Shown: positions 16,831 through 25,196, numbered from the stretch's first letter. The stretch: DNA of 64,000 nt from Halorussus marinus (GCF_004765795.1 NZ_SBIV01000001.1:124001-188000); one strand, 5' to 3'. Translations and numbers: made by a program. The notes: generated from the sequence alone by a model not told the origin.

Positions 16831-17409
16831 TCATTTCGGCGCCGAACCGCCGTCACGGCTCCGTGGAGGTCTGCCGTCGGGGAGCGACGAGCCGTCTCGG
16901 GACGCCAGCGTCACGAGCACGACCGGGCGGTCATCGAGGTTGACGAGCCGGAGCACCAGCCGGTGGGTGCCCGCTCGGAGGAGCAGTGGGTCGGCGGTCG
17001 CGTCCCCGTCGGCGACCGACTCGGCCGGCCGGAGTTCGACCCCGATCCGACGGACCCGCCGCCGGCCGCCCGCGACCGTGGCGGCCACCACACCGTTGGC
17101 GTCGGTCTCGGCGTTCGAAGGCGGTTCGGCCGCGGCGCCGTCGAGCCGACTCCCGAGCGCGACCGACGCGACGGGGACGGCGGTCGCCGACCCAGACGGG
17201 AACGAGACGGTCAGCGCGCGCCGCGGCCCTTGCGCGCCGGGTGGTGCGGGACTCTCCTCGCGAACGAGGCGTTCGGCGGCCGCCTCGATGCGGTCGAGTT
17301 CGCCGTCGACGAGCCGCTCGGTTCTGGCGGTGCGAGCGTCGTCGACCGCGGGGGCGGCCGCGGCCGCCAGCGTCGCCGCCAGCGTCACCGAGAGCATCGT
17401 CCGTATCAC
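16831..17409 (-). CDS. DUF7311-like haloarchaeal protein with N-terminal signal/anchor
   Basis: A 192-residue protein that starts with GTG at 17409, overlapping the stop of the upstream coiled-coil gene (GTGA). The N-terminus IRTMLSVTLAATLAAAAAPAV is a hydrophobic signal or pseudopilin-like segment. It is followed by a charged helix (DDARTARTERLVDGELDRI). The rest is beta-rich with no catalytic motif. From memory it matches the haloarchaeal DUF7311 family, usually found beside type II/IV secretion ATPase genes with a DUF7310 coiled-coil partner. Here no ATPase or TadC gene follows; crtB does. Confidence 0.7.
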   Translation of the reverse strand: MIRTMLSVTLAATLAAAAAPAVDDARTARTERLVDGELDRIEAAAERLVREESPAPPGAQGPRRALTVSFPSGSATAVPVASVALGSRLDGAAAEPPSNAETDANGVVAATVAGGRRRVRRIGVELRPAESVADGDATADPLLLRAGTHRLVLRLVNLDDRPVVLVTLASRDGSSLPDGRPPRSRDGGSAPK

Positions 17410-17822
17410 CCGAGCGCCTCCGCGAGCCGGGCGAGAAGTCCCGCGTCGTCGCCACTGCGATCGGGGTCGGGTCGCTCGCTGTCGGCGCACTCGCCGGCGC
17501 GTCGGGGCTCGCAGTCACAGACGGGGCGCTCGACCGTCGGCGGTTCGCGTTCGAGCGCCTCGGCCTTCGCCAGCGCCGCGTCGGCCCGGCGCTCGACCGT
17601 CTCGTTGACGGTCCGTGCGTTGCCGACGTAGCCTCTGAGCGCCTGCGTGGCGGCGTCGAGCTCGTCGAGTCGGTTCTCGGCCTCGTCGAGGCGATCGGCG
17701 AGCGCGTCGGTCTCGGCGGCGAGTTCGGCGCCGGTCCGGAGGTCGGTCAGGTCGCGGTCCTCGCCGGTGAGCGCTCGCTCGACCGCGCGGAGTCGCTCGT
17801 CGAGCGTTTCGAGGTCGGACAT
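17406..17822 (-). CDS. coiled-coil protein (DUF7310-like)
   Basis: A 138-residue acidic protein, mostly one long coiled coil (about residues 5-93; ETLDERLRAVERAL ... DRLDEAENRLDELDAA). A segment with two close cysteines (VERPVCDCEPRRAGECADSE) and a terminal helix follow. It appears to match the haloarchaeal DUF7310 family, the partner of DUF7311. Its stop overlaps the GTG of that partner. A strong TATA element (TTTAAGTAT on the minus strand, 17843-17853) is centred about 26 bases upstream. It diverges from cetZ across 116 bases. Confidence 0.72.
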   Translation of the reverse strand: MSDLETLDERLRAVERALTGEDRDLTDLRTGAELAAETDALADRLDEAENRLDELDAATQALRGYVGNARTVNETVERRADAALAKAEALEREPPTVERPVCDCEPRRAGECADSERPDPDRSGDDAGLLARLAEALG

Positions 17823-17842
17823 GGCTCGGGGTGGTCCCGCTC

Positions 17843-17853
17843 CGATACTTAAA
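17843..17853 (-). promoter_or_regulatory. promoter of the DUF7310/DUF7311 pair
   Basis: ATACTTAAATG on the plus strand reads CATTTAAGTAT on the minus strand. It is centred about 26 bases before the ATG at 17822, so the transcript is probably leaderless. Confidence 0.6.
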
Positions 17854-17938
17854 TGTTCGTCCGACGACCGCCTCGATCCCGGCGCGGACGCCGCCGCGCG
17901 CCGGAAAGTTGATTGTCCTCCAATTCGAGTCCCCGTGC

Positions 17939-19018
17939 ATGAAAGTCGTCCTGATTGGTGTCGGGCAGGCCGGGGGCAAACTCACCCAGCGGCTCGCCGA
18001 GTACGACCGGAAGATGGGGTTCGGCGCGGTCAAGGGCGCCCTCGCGGTCAACTCCGCGAAGGCGGACCTCCGCGAACTCGATCTGGATACGGTGCTCATC
18101 GGACAGGATCGGGTGAAAGGCCACGGGGTCGGCGGCGACAACGAACTCGGCGCGGAGGTGATGCAGAGCGACGCGACCGAAGTGATGGATGCGCTCGACG
18201 GACGCATCACCGCCGAGGCCGAGGCGATATTCGTCGTCGCGGGCCTCGGCGGCGGCACCGGATCGGGCGGCGCGCCGGTGCTCGCCCGCGAACTCAACCG
18301 CGTCTACCAGATCCCGGTCTACGGCCTCGGCGTGTTGCCGGGCCGCGACGAGGGCGCGATGTATCAGGCCAACGCCGGCCGGTCGCTGATGACGCTGGTC
18401 CGGGAGGCCGATGCGACCCTCCTCATCGACAACGACGCGTGGCACACCTCGGGCGAGAGCGTCGGCGAGGCGTTCGACAAGATCAACGAGAACATCGCCC
18501 AGCGGGTCGGCCTGCTGTTCGCCTCGGGCGAGGCGGTCGAGGGCGTCGGCGAGAGCGTCGTCGACTCCAGCGAGGTCATCAACACTCTCCGGTCGGGCGG
18601 CATCGCCACGCTCGGGTTCGCCAGCGCCGAGGCGGGCGAGGACGCCGAGGCCAACATCAACACCGTCACCTCCACGACCCGGCGGGCGCTCCTCAGCAAC
18701 CTCAGCCTGCCCAACGCCGTCGAGGCCGACTCGGGACTGCTGGTGGTCGCCGGCCAGCCGGACGCGATCCCGCGGAAGGGCGTCGAGCGCGCCCGCAAGT
18801 GGATGGAAGACGAGACCGGGAGCCTGCAGGTCCGGGGCGGGGACTTCCCGCTCGACAGCGGCCGACTGGCGTCGCTCATCCTGCTGGGCGGGGTCGAGCG
18901 CTCGGATCGGATCGAGGCGTTCCTCGACCGCGCGAAAGAGGCGAGCAAGCGGGCCGAGGAACCGAAACAGGACCCGGCCGAGCAGTTCCGCACCGACGAG
19001 CTGGACGATTTGATCTAG
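17939..19018 (+). CDS. CetZ family tubulin-like protein
   Basis: A 359-residue FtsZ/tubulin superfamily GTPase of the archaeal CetZ group, which controls cell shape and motility rather than division. The N-terminus MKVVLIGVGQAGGKLTQRLA replaces the FtsZ pattern and is typical of CetZ. The GTP-binding glycine loop is GLGGGTGSGGAPVLA. The synergy loop and a short acidic tail (TDELDDLI) are present. The protein lacks the long disordered FtsZ tail. The start at 17939 is chosen because upstream codons in frame do not look coding. It diverges from the DUF7310/DUF7311 pair. Confidence 0.93.
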   Translation: MKVVLIGVGQAGGKLTQRLAEYDRKMGFGAVKGALAVNSAKADLRELDLDTVLIGQDRVKGHGVGGDNELGAEVMQSDATEVMDALDGRITAEAEAIFVVAGLGGGTGSGGAPVLARELNRVYQIPVYGLGVLPGRDEGAMYQANAGRSLMTLVREADATLLIDNDAWHTSGESVGEAFDKINENIAQRVGLLFASGEAVEGVGESVVDSSEVINTLRSGGIATLGFASAEAGEDAEANINTVTSTTRRALLSNLSLPNAVEADSGLLVVAGQPDAIPRKGVERARKWMEDETGSLQVRGGDFPLDSGRLASLILLGGVERSDRIEAFLDRAKEASKRAEEPKQDPAEQFRTDELDDLI

Positions 19019-19089
19019 CGGCCGGCGTCTTCGGTCGCGCGTTTCGACGGCGTCGAACTCACAGAGCCGACGGCTGAGCCTCGCCTCGG

Positions 19090-20433
19090 TCAGACCAGGC
19101 TCGCGCCGTCGAACTCGGCGGCGTCGTACTCGACCTCGAGCAGGTCGAGGATCGTCGGGGTGATGTCGAAGAGATCGACGTCACGAACCGTCGCTTCGGG
19201 GTCGTCGACGAACAGCGACGCGTTGTCGAAGCTGTGCATCCCGTTGCGCGGGCCCTGACCGAACACGTCCTCGTGGCCCTTGAACCCGGCCTTGAGGTCG
19301 AAGCCGTAGTTCGGGATTGCGACGAGGTCGGGCGCGATGTCGTCGTGGTCGCCGTGGAAGGCGTCTTCTTTCTCGACCACGCGCTCGACGACTTTCCGAC
19401 CGTCGGGACCCTCTACGGCTTCGAGCGCCTCTTTGAGCTGGTCGCGCTTGGTCTCGTACTCGCTCTCGGGGACGCTCCCGCGGGGCTCGCGGCCTTCGAG
19501 GTTGATGTAGAACCGGCCCGGGATCAGCGAGTAGGCCTCGGTGTCGTCGGTGATGTCGCCGAGCTCCTCGTGGTCGTCGTCCTCGTAGGAGAGCCACCCC
19601 TCCTGTTCGAGCCAGGTGTTCGCGTAGAACTCGTAGTCGAGGGAGGTGAACCCGTGGTCGGAGGCGACCAGCATCGTCACGTCGTCGGGGAGGTTCTGGC
19701 GGATCTCGCCGACGTATCGGTCGAGCTTCCGGTAGAAGTCGAGGAACTCCTCTCTGTACTCGCCGTCCTCCTCGTAGTGTTTGAACAGGAAGTGGTTGAC
19801 CCGGTCGGTCGTCATGAACACGCCGAAAAAGAGGTCCCAGTCGTCCTGCTGGAGGTAGTGTTTGAACGCCTCGTAGCGGGCGTCGAGGGTCTCGTGGGCG
19901 TTCTCGATGAAGTCGCCTTTGTCCTCGTCGTGGCCGAGCTTGGCGTTGGCGTCGATCTTGTAGTCGATCGAGTCGAGGTACGAGCCGAGTTCGTCGGGGT
20001 AGGCCGCCTTGTCGATGCCCGGCGAGAGAAAGCCCGAGACCATCCGCTGGACGTTGCGCTGGGGCGGGAAGGTGACGGGGACGTTCATCACGGTCGCGTC
20101 CCGGCCGGCGTTCTGGACGCGATCCCACACTCGGGTCGCCTGGACGTCCCGACCCATCGGGACGTAGGTGTCGTACGAGCCGGTTTCGCGGTCTTGGAAG
20201 CCGTAGACGCCGGTCTGTCCGGGGTTGACGCCGGTGGTGAGGGAGGGCCAACACGCCGACGACTCGGGCGGGACGATGCTGTCTATCGGCCCGGCCGACC
20301 CCTCGTCGGCGAGCGCGGCGAGGTTCTCGAACTCGTCGAAGTGATCCTCGAGGAAACTGTACGGCACGCCGTCGATACCGAAGAACGCGACGCGGGGCTT
20401 GTCGTCGCCGCGGAGCTTATCGAAGAGTCCCAT
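19090..20433 (-). CDS. alkaline phosphatase superfamily phosphodiesterase
   Basis: A 447-residue type I phosphodiesterase/nucleotide pyrophosphatase-like hydrolase, probably cytoplasmic as no signal is seen. The metal sites of the superfamily are visible. FFGIDGVPYSFLEDHF is the first Asp site, and CWPSLTTGVNPGQTGVYGF holds the nucleophile Thr/Ser. Other sites are TTDRVNHFLFKHY, ASDHGFTSLDYEFY and the late GMHSFDNASLF histidine. The substrate cannot be told. The ATG at 20433 gives MGLFDKLRGDDKPRVA; the open frame extends nine codons further. A perfect 12-base palindrome lies 26-37 bases upstream. Confidence 0.85.
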   Translation of the reverse strand: MGLFDKLRGDDKPRVAFFGIDGVPYSFLEDHFDEFENLAALADEGSAGPIDSIVPPESSACWPSLTTGVNPGQTGVYGFQDRETGSYDTYVPMGRDVQATRVWDRVQNAGRDATVMNVPVTFPPQRNVQRMVSGFLSPGIDKAAYPDELGSYLDSIDYKIDANAKLGHDEDKGDFIENAHETLDARYEAFKHYLQQDDWDLFFGVFMTTDRVNHFLFKHYEEDGEYREEFLDFYRKLDRYVGEIRQNLPDDVTMLVASDHGFTSLDYEFYANTWLEQEGWLSYEDDDHEELGDITDDTEAYSLIPGRFYINLEGREPRGSVPESEYETKRDQLKEALEAVEGPDGRKVVERVVEKEDAFHGDHDDIAPDLVAIPNYGFDLKAGFKGHEDVFGQGPRNGMHSFDNASLFVDDPEATVRDVDLFDITPTILDLLEVEYDAAEFDGASLV

Positions 20434-20458
20434 GCTTCCGGCTACGAGGACCGCATAC

Positions 20459-20470
20459 AAGAAATTTCTT
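20459..20470. repeat. perfect AT-rich palindrome in promoter region
   Basis: AAGAAATTTCTT is a 12-base perfect palindrome, 26-37 bases before the ATG of the phosphodiesterase gene, where its TATA box should be. It could be a promoter element overlapped by an operator. Chance is possible in an AT-rich gap. Confidence 0.4.
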
Positions 20471-20526
20471 TTCGTAAGCGCCGCCTTCGACCCGAACGAT
20501 GATGAAAGACCTCGCGACCGAGAAGA

Positions 20527-21642
20527 TCAGGAGCTCTCGAACGCCTCGAACAGCGCCTTCCGGGTGCTCGCGTCGATGAGCATGTCGAGGGTCTCTTCCT
20601 GATCGTCGTCGACCTGCGAGAACAGTCCGAGGGGGACCCGGGCCGTCGCGGCGTCGGTGTTGCCGCCGGTGGTCTCGCTGGTCTCGAACGCGGAGTCGAG
20701 GATGTCGAACGCGTTGGTCCGGACGTCCTCGGCGCGACACGACACCACGATGGTCTCCTCGTGTATCCCGAACACCGCCGCGGTCGAGACGCCTTCGAGC
20801 CGGAGCATGGCGTCGGCGGCCTCTTCGAGCGCCGAGACCGCCGGGATCGACCCGACGTTCGTCACCGCGAAGCTCGCCCGGCGCTCGCGGTTGGCGATCG
20901 CGTCGCCGATCACGTCGAAGGTGTCGCCGCTCATGCCGGGCGATCGGAGGTCCTCGATGCGCCCGAGGTCGGCGTAGGTGTGGAGGTAGCCGGCGGCCTC
21001 GTAGTCCTGCTGGCCGTTCGCCCGGCGGAACTCCCGCGTGCCGGCCCGGATGCCGTGAAGGAGCGCGGTCGCGATCCGCTGGTCGGGGACCACGTTCTCG
21101 GTCTGGAGGAATCGCGCGACCGTGGTCGAGGTCGAGCCGTCTTCGGTGGGCGTCACCGTCAGGATGTTCTCCGCGGCGGTCGGCCGGTGGCGGACCACCG
21201 CGACCACCGGCGGGTTGTTCGAGAGCCGGGGGACCGCCCCGCCCCCGCCGACCGCGATCGCGGCGTCGAACTCGGTCAGCTCCTCGCTCCCGTCGCCGAT
21301 GACCGCGAACTCGAGGTCGAAGATGTTCGAGAACGCCTTGGTGTCCTCGCCGGTGATCTCTCCCTCCGCGAACAGTCGGGCGGTGACGCCCCACTCCTTG
21401 CAGAGTGCCCGGAGCCCGACCGCCGCCGCGAGCGCGTCGATGCTCGGGCCGTCGGGCACCACCAGCGCGACCCGGTTCTGGCCGGCGACCGTGTTCTTGA
21501 GCGCGTCGACCGGTGCGGGCTCGCGATCGCGTCGCCAGCCGGTGACCGACCGGGCGGCGTAGAGGACGACTCCACCGGCGACCACCACCGTGGCTGCCAT
21601 CGCGGCTAACTCCGCGTTCCCGAATCCGGTCCCGAGCGCCAT
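20527..21642 (-). CDS. membrane-anchored DHH/DHHA1-like protein, degenerate active site
   Basis: A 371-residue protein with an N-terminal transmembrane helix (residues 12-32) and a DHH/DHHA1 (NrnA-like) body. NrnA-type enzymes hydrolyse short RNAs, pAp or cyclic dinucleotides. The four metal-binding motifs appear altered. The DGDAL motif reads PDGPSIDALAAA, the second Asp site is AIAVGGGGAVP, the DHH triad is VVRHRPTAAEN, and DTGxF is IRAGTREFR. The DHHA1 part keeps a GGN motif (ETTGGNTDAATARVPLG). Catalysis is therefore doubtful. Pyrophosphatase lies upstream on the same strand. The start MALGTGFGN is chosen because upstream sequence in frame is not coding. Confidence 0.82.
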   Translation of the reverse strand: MALGTGFGNAELAAMAATVVVAGGVVLYAARSVTGWRRDREPAPVDALKNTVAGQNRVALVVPDGPSIDALAAAVGLRALCKEWGVTARLFAEGEITGEDTKAFSNIFDLEFAVIGDGSEELTEFDAAIAVGGGGAVPRLSNNPPVVAVVRHRPTAAENILTVTPTEDGSTSTTVARFLQTENVVPDQRIATALLHGIRAGTREFRRANGQQDYEAAGYLHTYADLGRIEDLRSPGMSGDTFDVIGDAIANRERRASFAVTNVGSIPAVSALEEAADAMLRLEGVSTAAVFGIHEETIVVSCRAEDVRTNAFDILDSAFETSETTGGNTDAATARVPLGLFSQVDDDQEETLDMLIDASTRKALFEAFESS

Positions 21643-21731
21643 CGCTTCGGGGTCCCGATTCCAGCGATAAATATTTTCGGGAGGCCGTCCGGAACGTGAA
21701 AATACTCTGCAGACCGAGGGCGGCCGATCGA

Positions 21732-22265
21732 CTACGCGAACGTCTCGTCGTAGAGGTCCATCGCGTGCTCGATCGCGTCTTTGGCCGCCTGCTTGTCCTC
21801 CCAGCCCAGCGTCTCGACTTCCTTGCCCTCCTCGAGGTTCTTGTAGGTCGCGAAGAACTCGTCGATCTCGTCGAGGGTCTGTTGGGGGATGTCGTCGAGG
21901 TCCTCGACGTGGTCGTAGCGGGGGTCTTCGGTCGGCACCGCGATGACCTTGTCGTCCTGCTCGCCGTCGTCGTCCATCTTCATCAGCGCGACCGGGCGGG
22001 CCTCGACGATACAGCCCGGGAACGTCTGGTCCTCGACGAGGACGAGCACGTCGAAGGGGTCCTCGTCGTCGTAGTACGACTGGGGGATGAACCCGTAGTC
22101 GCTGGGGTAGTGGACGTTGCTGTGGAGGACGCGATCGAGCACGACGCCGGGGACGTCCTTGTCGTACTCGTACTTGTTGCGTTCGCCTTTGAGACACTCG
22201 ACGACGGCGTAGATCTCCTCGGGCGGGTTCGGTCCGGCTTCCAGGTCTTCCCAGAGGTTCGTCAT
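21732..22265 (-). CDS. ppa: inorganic pyrophosphatase
   Basis: A 177-residue soluble family I pyrophosphatase that hydrolyses PPi and drives biosynthetic reactions. Active-site blocks are intact: KYEYDKDVPGVVLDRVLHSN, HYPSDYGFIPQSYYDDEDPFD and the metal-binding EDPRYDHVEDLDDI. The length is typical. The gene diverges from padR, sharing a 217-base control region. A BRE-like GCCGAAAGG on its strand at about 22295-22303 lies near the expected promoter position. Confidence 0.96.
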   Translation of the reverse strand: MTNLWEDLEAGPNPPEEIYAVVECLKGERNKYEYDKDVPGVVLDRVLHSNVHYPSDYGFIPQSYYDDEDPFDVLVLVEDQTFPGCIVEARPVALMKMDDDGEQDDKVIAVPTEDPRYDHVEDLDDIPQQTLDEIDEFFATYKNLEEGKEVETLGWEDKQAAKDAIEHAMDLYDETFA

Positions 22266-22399
22266 GTGCAGTTCGTGAGTCGGTCCGAAGTCGGCAAAGT
22301 CCTTTCGGCATCTATCGGGGTCTCCCGAATCGTCACGACGCGTGACAGCTCCCGATAATCCACGAACTGGTATTTAAACTGCGTAACGTCTGGTACTAC

Positions 22400-22435
22400 A
22401 ACTCGGGGGTAAATTTCAGAAACTCGGCCCGAGTT
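22400..22435. promoter_or_regulatory. candidate PadR operator: direct and inverted AACTCGG repeats
   Basis: AACTCGG occurs at 22400-22406 and again at 22421-22427, exactly 21 bases (two helical turns) apart. The second copy forms a perfect inverted repeat with CCGAGTT at 22429-22435, across one base. The block ends eight bases before the ATTAAATA box of padR (22442-22449). Position and symmetry fit an operator for PadR autoregulation or for ppa/padR control. Confidence 0.5.
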
Positions 22436-22441
22436 GGGAAG

Positions 22442-22449
22442 GATTAAAT
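22442..22449 (+). promoter_or_regulatory. TATA box of padR
   Basis: ATTAAATA lies about 37 bases before the ATG at 22483. This predicts transcription start near 22472 and a leader of roughly ten bases. Confidence 0.55.
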
Positions 22450-22482
22450 ACGAGCGTGACAAATTATCGACTGTCAGAGTCT

Positions 22483-22839
22483 ATGTCAGAGGCACAGACA
22501 CTCACAGAGACGAGTACCGCTCGCAACCTCACCGCGTTCCAGCAGAACATCCTGACCATCCTCTCCGAGGAGCCGATGTACGGCCTCGCCATCAAGCGCG
22601 AACTCGAAGAGTTCTACGGCGAAGAGGTCAATCACGGACGTCTGTACCCCAACCTCGACACGCTCGTCGAGAAGGGCTACGTCGAGAAGAGCGAGCTCGA
22701 CAAGCGGACCAACCAGTACGAGCTGACCGACGAGGGCCTCGCGGTCGTCGTCGACGCGCTCCAGTGGACCCTCTCGAAGTTCGTCACCGACGACGAACGC
22801 GCCGAGCAGGTTCGGGAGCTCGTCGCCGACACCGAGTAG
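22483..22839 (+). CDS. PadR family transcriptional regulator
   Basis: A 118-residue winged-helix DNA-binding protein. The PadR core is clear: LTAFQQNILTILSEEPMYG, then GRLYPNLDTLVEKGYVEKSE as recognition helix and wing, and a short dimerisation helix. Haloarchaeal homologues share the disordered MSEAQ-type N-terminus. The ATG at 22483 is preferred over 22456 because the TATA box is too close to the latter. Symmetric repeats just upstream may be its own operator. The signal it senses is unknown. Its stop abuts the stop of the convergent gene at 22840. Confidence 0.9.
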   Translation: MSEAQTLTETSTARNLTAFQQNILTILSEEPMYGLAIKRELEEFYGEEVNHGRLYPNLDTLVEKGYVEKSELDKRTNQYELTDEGLAVVVDALQWTLSKFVTDDERAEQVRELVADTE

Positions 22840-23385
22840 TCACTCCTCGGCCGCCTCGAGCGCGAGCTCGACGGACTCCCCCACGACCGCTCGCTGTTTC
22901 TCCGACGGCCAGGCGTTCCGCGGAAAGTACTCCGTTAGAAACTCGTTCGCTTCGTCCGGGGTCGCCGATTCGATCGGCCGCGCGTAGTGGTTGCTCATGA
23001 AGTCGGCGAACGCCGCCGCGTTGTCGCCGTGGACCTCGCCGTGGGCCGCACGGACCCGAGCCGCCACTTCGCGGTTGCGTTCGGCGACCGCGTCCCAGTC
23101 GTCGGGGTCGCCGGCGCCGGCGAGTCGGATTTCGACCGCCCGGTCGGTGTCGTCGATCCGATCGGTGCGGATCGTTCCCTCGTCGGTCCACTCGTCGGGG
23201 TGGAGGACCAGCGTCTCGGCGTCGTCGTCCTCGCGGACCCGCGAGGTGAACCCGTGCTCGGCGAGCAGGTCGGTCCGTTCCTCGCGGTAGGCCTCGGCTT
23301 CGGCGTCGTCGACCGCCTCGCGGGCGAGTCGCGTGAGTCGTTCGGCTCGGTCCGCGGTCTCGTCTGGGAGTTGATCCTCAGCCAT
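22840..23385 (-). CDS. rnhA operon protein (DUF7108-like)
   Basis: A 181-residue acidic protein known in haloarchaea only as the 'rnhA operon protein'. It overlaps the end of the RNase HI gene by eight bases and so is cotranscribed with it. The sequence shows an N-terminal helical region (ADRAERLTRLAREAVDDAEA) and a central HPDEWTDEGTIRTDRID strand segment. A C-terminal helical part contains FMSNHYARPIESATPDEANE. I see no catalytic motif. A role in nucleic acid handling is suggested only by its neighbour. Confidence 0.82.
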   Translation of the reverse strand: MAEDQLPDETADRAERLTRLAREAVDDAEAEAYREERTDLLAEHGFTSRVREDDDAETLVLHPDEWTDEGTIRTDRIDDTDRAVEIRLAGAGDPDDWDAVAERNREVAARVRAAHGEVHGDNAAAFADFMSNHYARPIESATPDEANEFLTEYFPRNAWPSEKQRAVVGESVELALEAAEE

Positions 23386-23971
23386 CGTCGAGCGCCTCGT
23401 TCGCGAGGTTGTCGGCGCGTTCGTTTATCTCTCTCGGGACGTGGCTGAGCTCCCAGTCGTCGAACGCCGCGAGGAGTTCGCGCACCGTCACCCTGTGTTC
23501 GCGGAGTTCGGGGTCGTTGGCGTTCCACGCGCCGGTGACCTGCCTGACGATGAGTTCGGAGTCGCCTTTCACCTCGACCGTGTCGAACCCGTAGTCGCGG
23601 GCCGCCCGGAGCGCGCGGATCAGCGCCTCGTACTCGGCCTGATTGTTCGTCGCGCGCCCGATGCGCTCGCCGCCCTCGGCCGCGATGCCGTCGCTCGTGA
23701 CCAGCACCCACCCGACCGCCGCGGGCCCGGGATTTCCCCGGCTCGCGCCGTCGAAGTAGACGTAGGCGTGACCGCCCTCCTCGCGGAGGAGCGCCTCGAT
23801 GTCCTGCGGATTAGACCCCTGTACGACCACCTTCCCGTCGTAGGCGACCGCCACCGCGTCGCCGTACTCGGCGCGCCAGCGTTCGTGGTCGGAGTCGCCC
23901 GACGAGAGCCGAGCGCCCGCGTCGGCGAGCGTCTCGCGGGCGTCGTCGACGTCGCACTCGATGACGGGCAT
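23378..23971 (-). CDS. rnhA: ribonuclease HI
   Basis: A 197-residue RNase HI that cuts RNA in RNA-DNA hybrids. The catalytic carboxylates are in place: D74 (YFDGASRGNPGP), E113 (NNQAEYEALI), D137 (GDSELIVRQ) and D187 (ERADNLAN). About 65 extra residues precede the RNase H fold, ending in QGSNPQDIEALLREEGGH. This is the typical haloarchaeal architecture. The start MPVIECDVDD at 23971 is chosen from similarity to relatives; the open frame continues upstream as non-coding sequence. It is the first gene of a two-gene operon. Confidence 0.94.
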   Translation of the reverse strand: MPVIECDVDDARETLADAGARLSSGDSDHERWRAEYGDAVAVAYDGKVVVQGSNPQDIEALLREEGGHAYVYFDGASRGNPGPAAVGWVLVTSDGIAAEGGERIGRATNNQAEYEALIRALRAARDYGFDTVEVKGDSELIVRQVTGAWNANDPELREHRVTVRELLAAFDDWELSHVPREINERADNLANEALDDG

Positions 23972-24112
23972 GGGGTCACGTCCACGATACCGGCATTTAC
24001 GCTTTCCGATACCCGTCTCGTCGGGCGATTCGCGCGGAAGGCTCGATTTCGTCGGGCTGGCGTCGCGGGGCGTATTCTGTCGGACCTGATCGGTCGGAAG
24101 TTTCGGCCGAGG

Positions 24113-24118
24113 GTTTAA
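24113..24118 (+). promoter_or_regulatory. TATA box of the TFB gene
   Basis: TTTAAG lies about 31-36 bases before the ATG at 24149. A second AT-rich stretch, CTATAAAAG at 24136-24144, is too close to the ATG to be its TATA box. Confidence 0.45.
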
Positions 24119-24148
24119 GTGCGTTGGAAGTACTACTATAAAAGTGCG

Positions 24149-25111
24149 ATGACACGGTCCACTCGCCAGCGGGAGCGCCAAGCCGAGGCGGAGCAACAGG
24201 AGGAGGAAGAGGGTGTACGGGAGTGTCCGGAGTGTAACTCCGACAACCTGGTCAAGAGTTCCGACAGGGCGGAACTCGTGTGCGAAGACTGCGGTCTGGT
24301 CGTCGAGGAAGAGCAGATCGACCCGGGTCCTGAGTGGCGGGCGTTCAACCACCAGGAGCGCCAGGAGAAGTCACGGGTCGGCGCCCCGACGACCCAGACG
24401 ATGCACGACAAGGGACTGACGACCACTATCGACTGGAAGGACAAGGACGCCTACGGGCGGTCGATCTCCTCGAAAAAGCGGAGTCAGATGCACCGACTCC
24501 GAAAGTGGCAAGAGCGCATCCGCACCAAAGACGCCGGCGAGCGCAATCTCCAGTTCGCCCTGAGCGAAATCGACCGGATGGCCTCGGCACTCGGCGTCCC
24601 GCGGTCGGTGCGGGAGGTCGCGTCGGTGATCTACCGGCGCGCGCTCAAGGAGGACCTGATCCGAGGGCGCTCGATCGAAGGGGTCGCCACCTCCGCGCTG
24701 TACGCCGCCTGTCGAAAGGAAGGCATCCCGCGAAGCCTCGAAGAGATTTCGGAGGTATCGCGGGTCGAGCGAAAGGAGATCGGCCGCACCTATCGGTACA
24801 TCTCTCAGGAACTCGGACTCGAGATGAAACCGGTCGACCCCAAAAAGTACGTCCCGCGGTTCTGTTCTGAACTCGAACTCAGCGAAGAAGTCCAGACGAA
24901 AGCTAACGAGATCATCGAGACGACCGCCGAGGAGGGCCTGCTCTCTGGCAAGTCCCCGACCGGCTACGCCGCCGCCGCCATCTACGCCGCCTCGCTTTTG
25001 TGCAACGAGAAAAAGACCCAGCGGGAGGTCGCCGACGTCGCGCAGGTGACCGAGGTCACCATCCGCAATCGCTATCAGGAACAGATCGAAGCGATGGGCA
25101 TCCACAGCTAG
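24149..25111 (+). CDS. tfb: transcription initiation factor IIB
   Basis: A 320-residue archaeal TFB, which binds TBP-DNA and recruits RNA polymerase. A Glu-rich N-terminal tail (residues 11-22) precedes the zinc ribbon with C26, C29, C45 and C48. The B-reader/linker segment [21 protein letters not shown] follows. Two cyclin repeats come next, about 125-220 and 225-315; the second includes [18 protein letters not shown]. Haloarchaea usually have several TFBs; which paralogue this is cannot be told. The start at 24149 removes ten weakly coding codons in the open frame. Confidence 0.96.
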   Translation: MTRSTRQRERQAEAEQQEEEEGVRECPECNSDNLVKSSDRAELVCEDCGLVVEEEQIDPGPEWRAFNHQERQEKSRVGAPTTQTMHDKGLTTTIDWKDKDAYGRSISSKKRSQMHRLRKWQERIRTKDAGERNLQFALSEIDRMASALGVPRSVREVASVIYRRALKEDLIRGRSIEGVATSALYAACRKEGIPRSLEEISEVSRVERKEIGRTYRYISQELGLEMKPVDPKKYVPRFCSELELSEEVQTKANEIIETTAEEGLLSGKSPTGYAAAAIYAASLLCNEKKTQREVADVAQVTEVTIRNRYQEQIEAMGIHS

Positions 25112-25196
25112 GTGGCCTCGCGCCGGAGCGAGCCGGACCGTCCGGTCGCCCCGAAGCGAGTAAGCTTCAAACCCGTCCGGTCCCAAGGGGAGTCGA

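Noticed and set aside
24136-24144. CTATAAAAG as the TATA box of the TFB gene
   Set aside because: It is only about 9 bases before the ATG; the TTTAAG at 24113 has the more suitable spacing.
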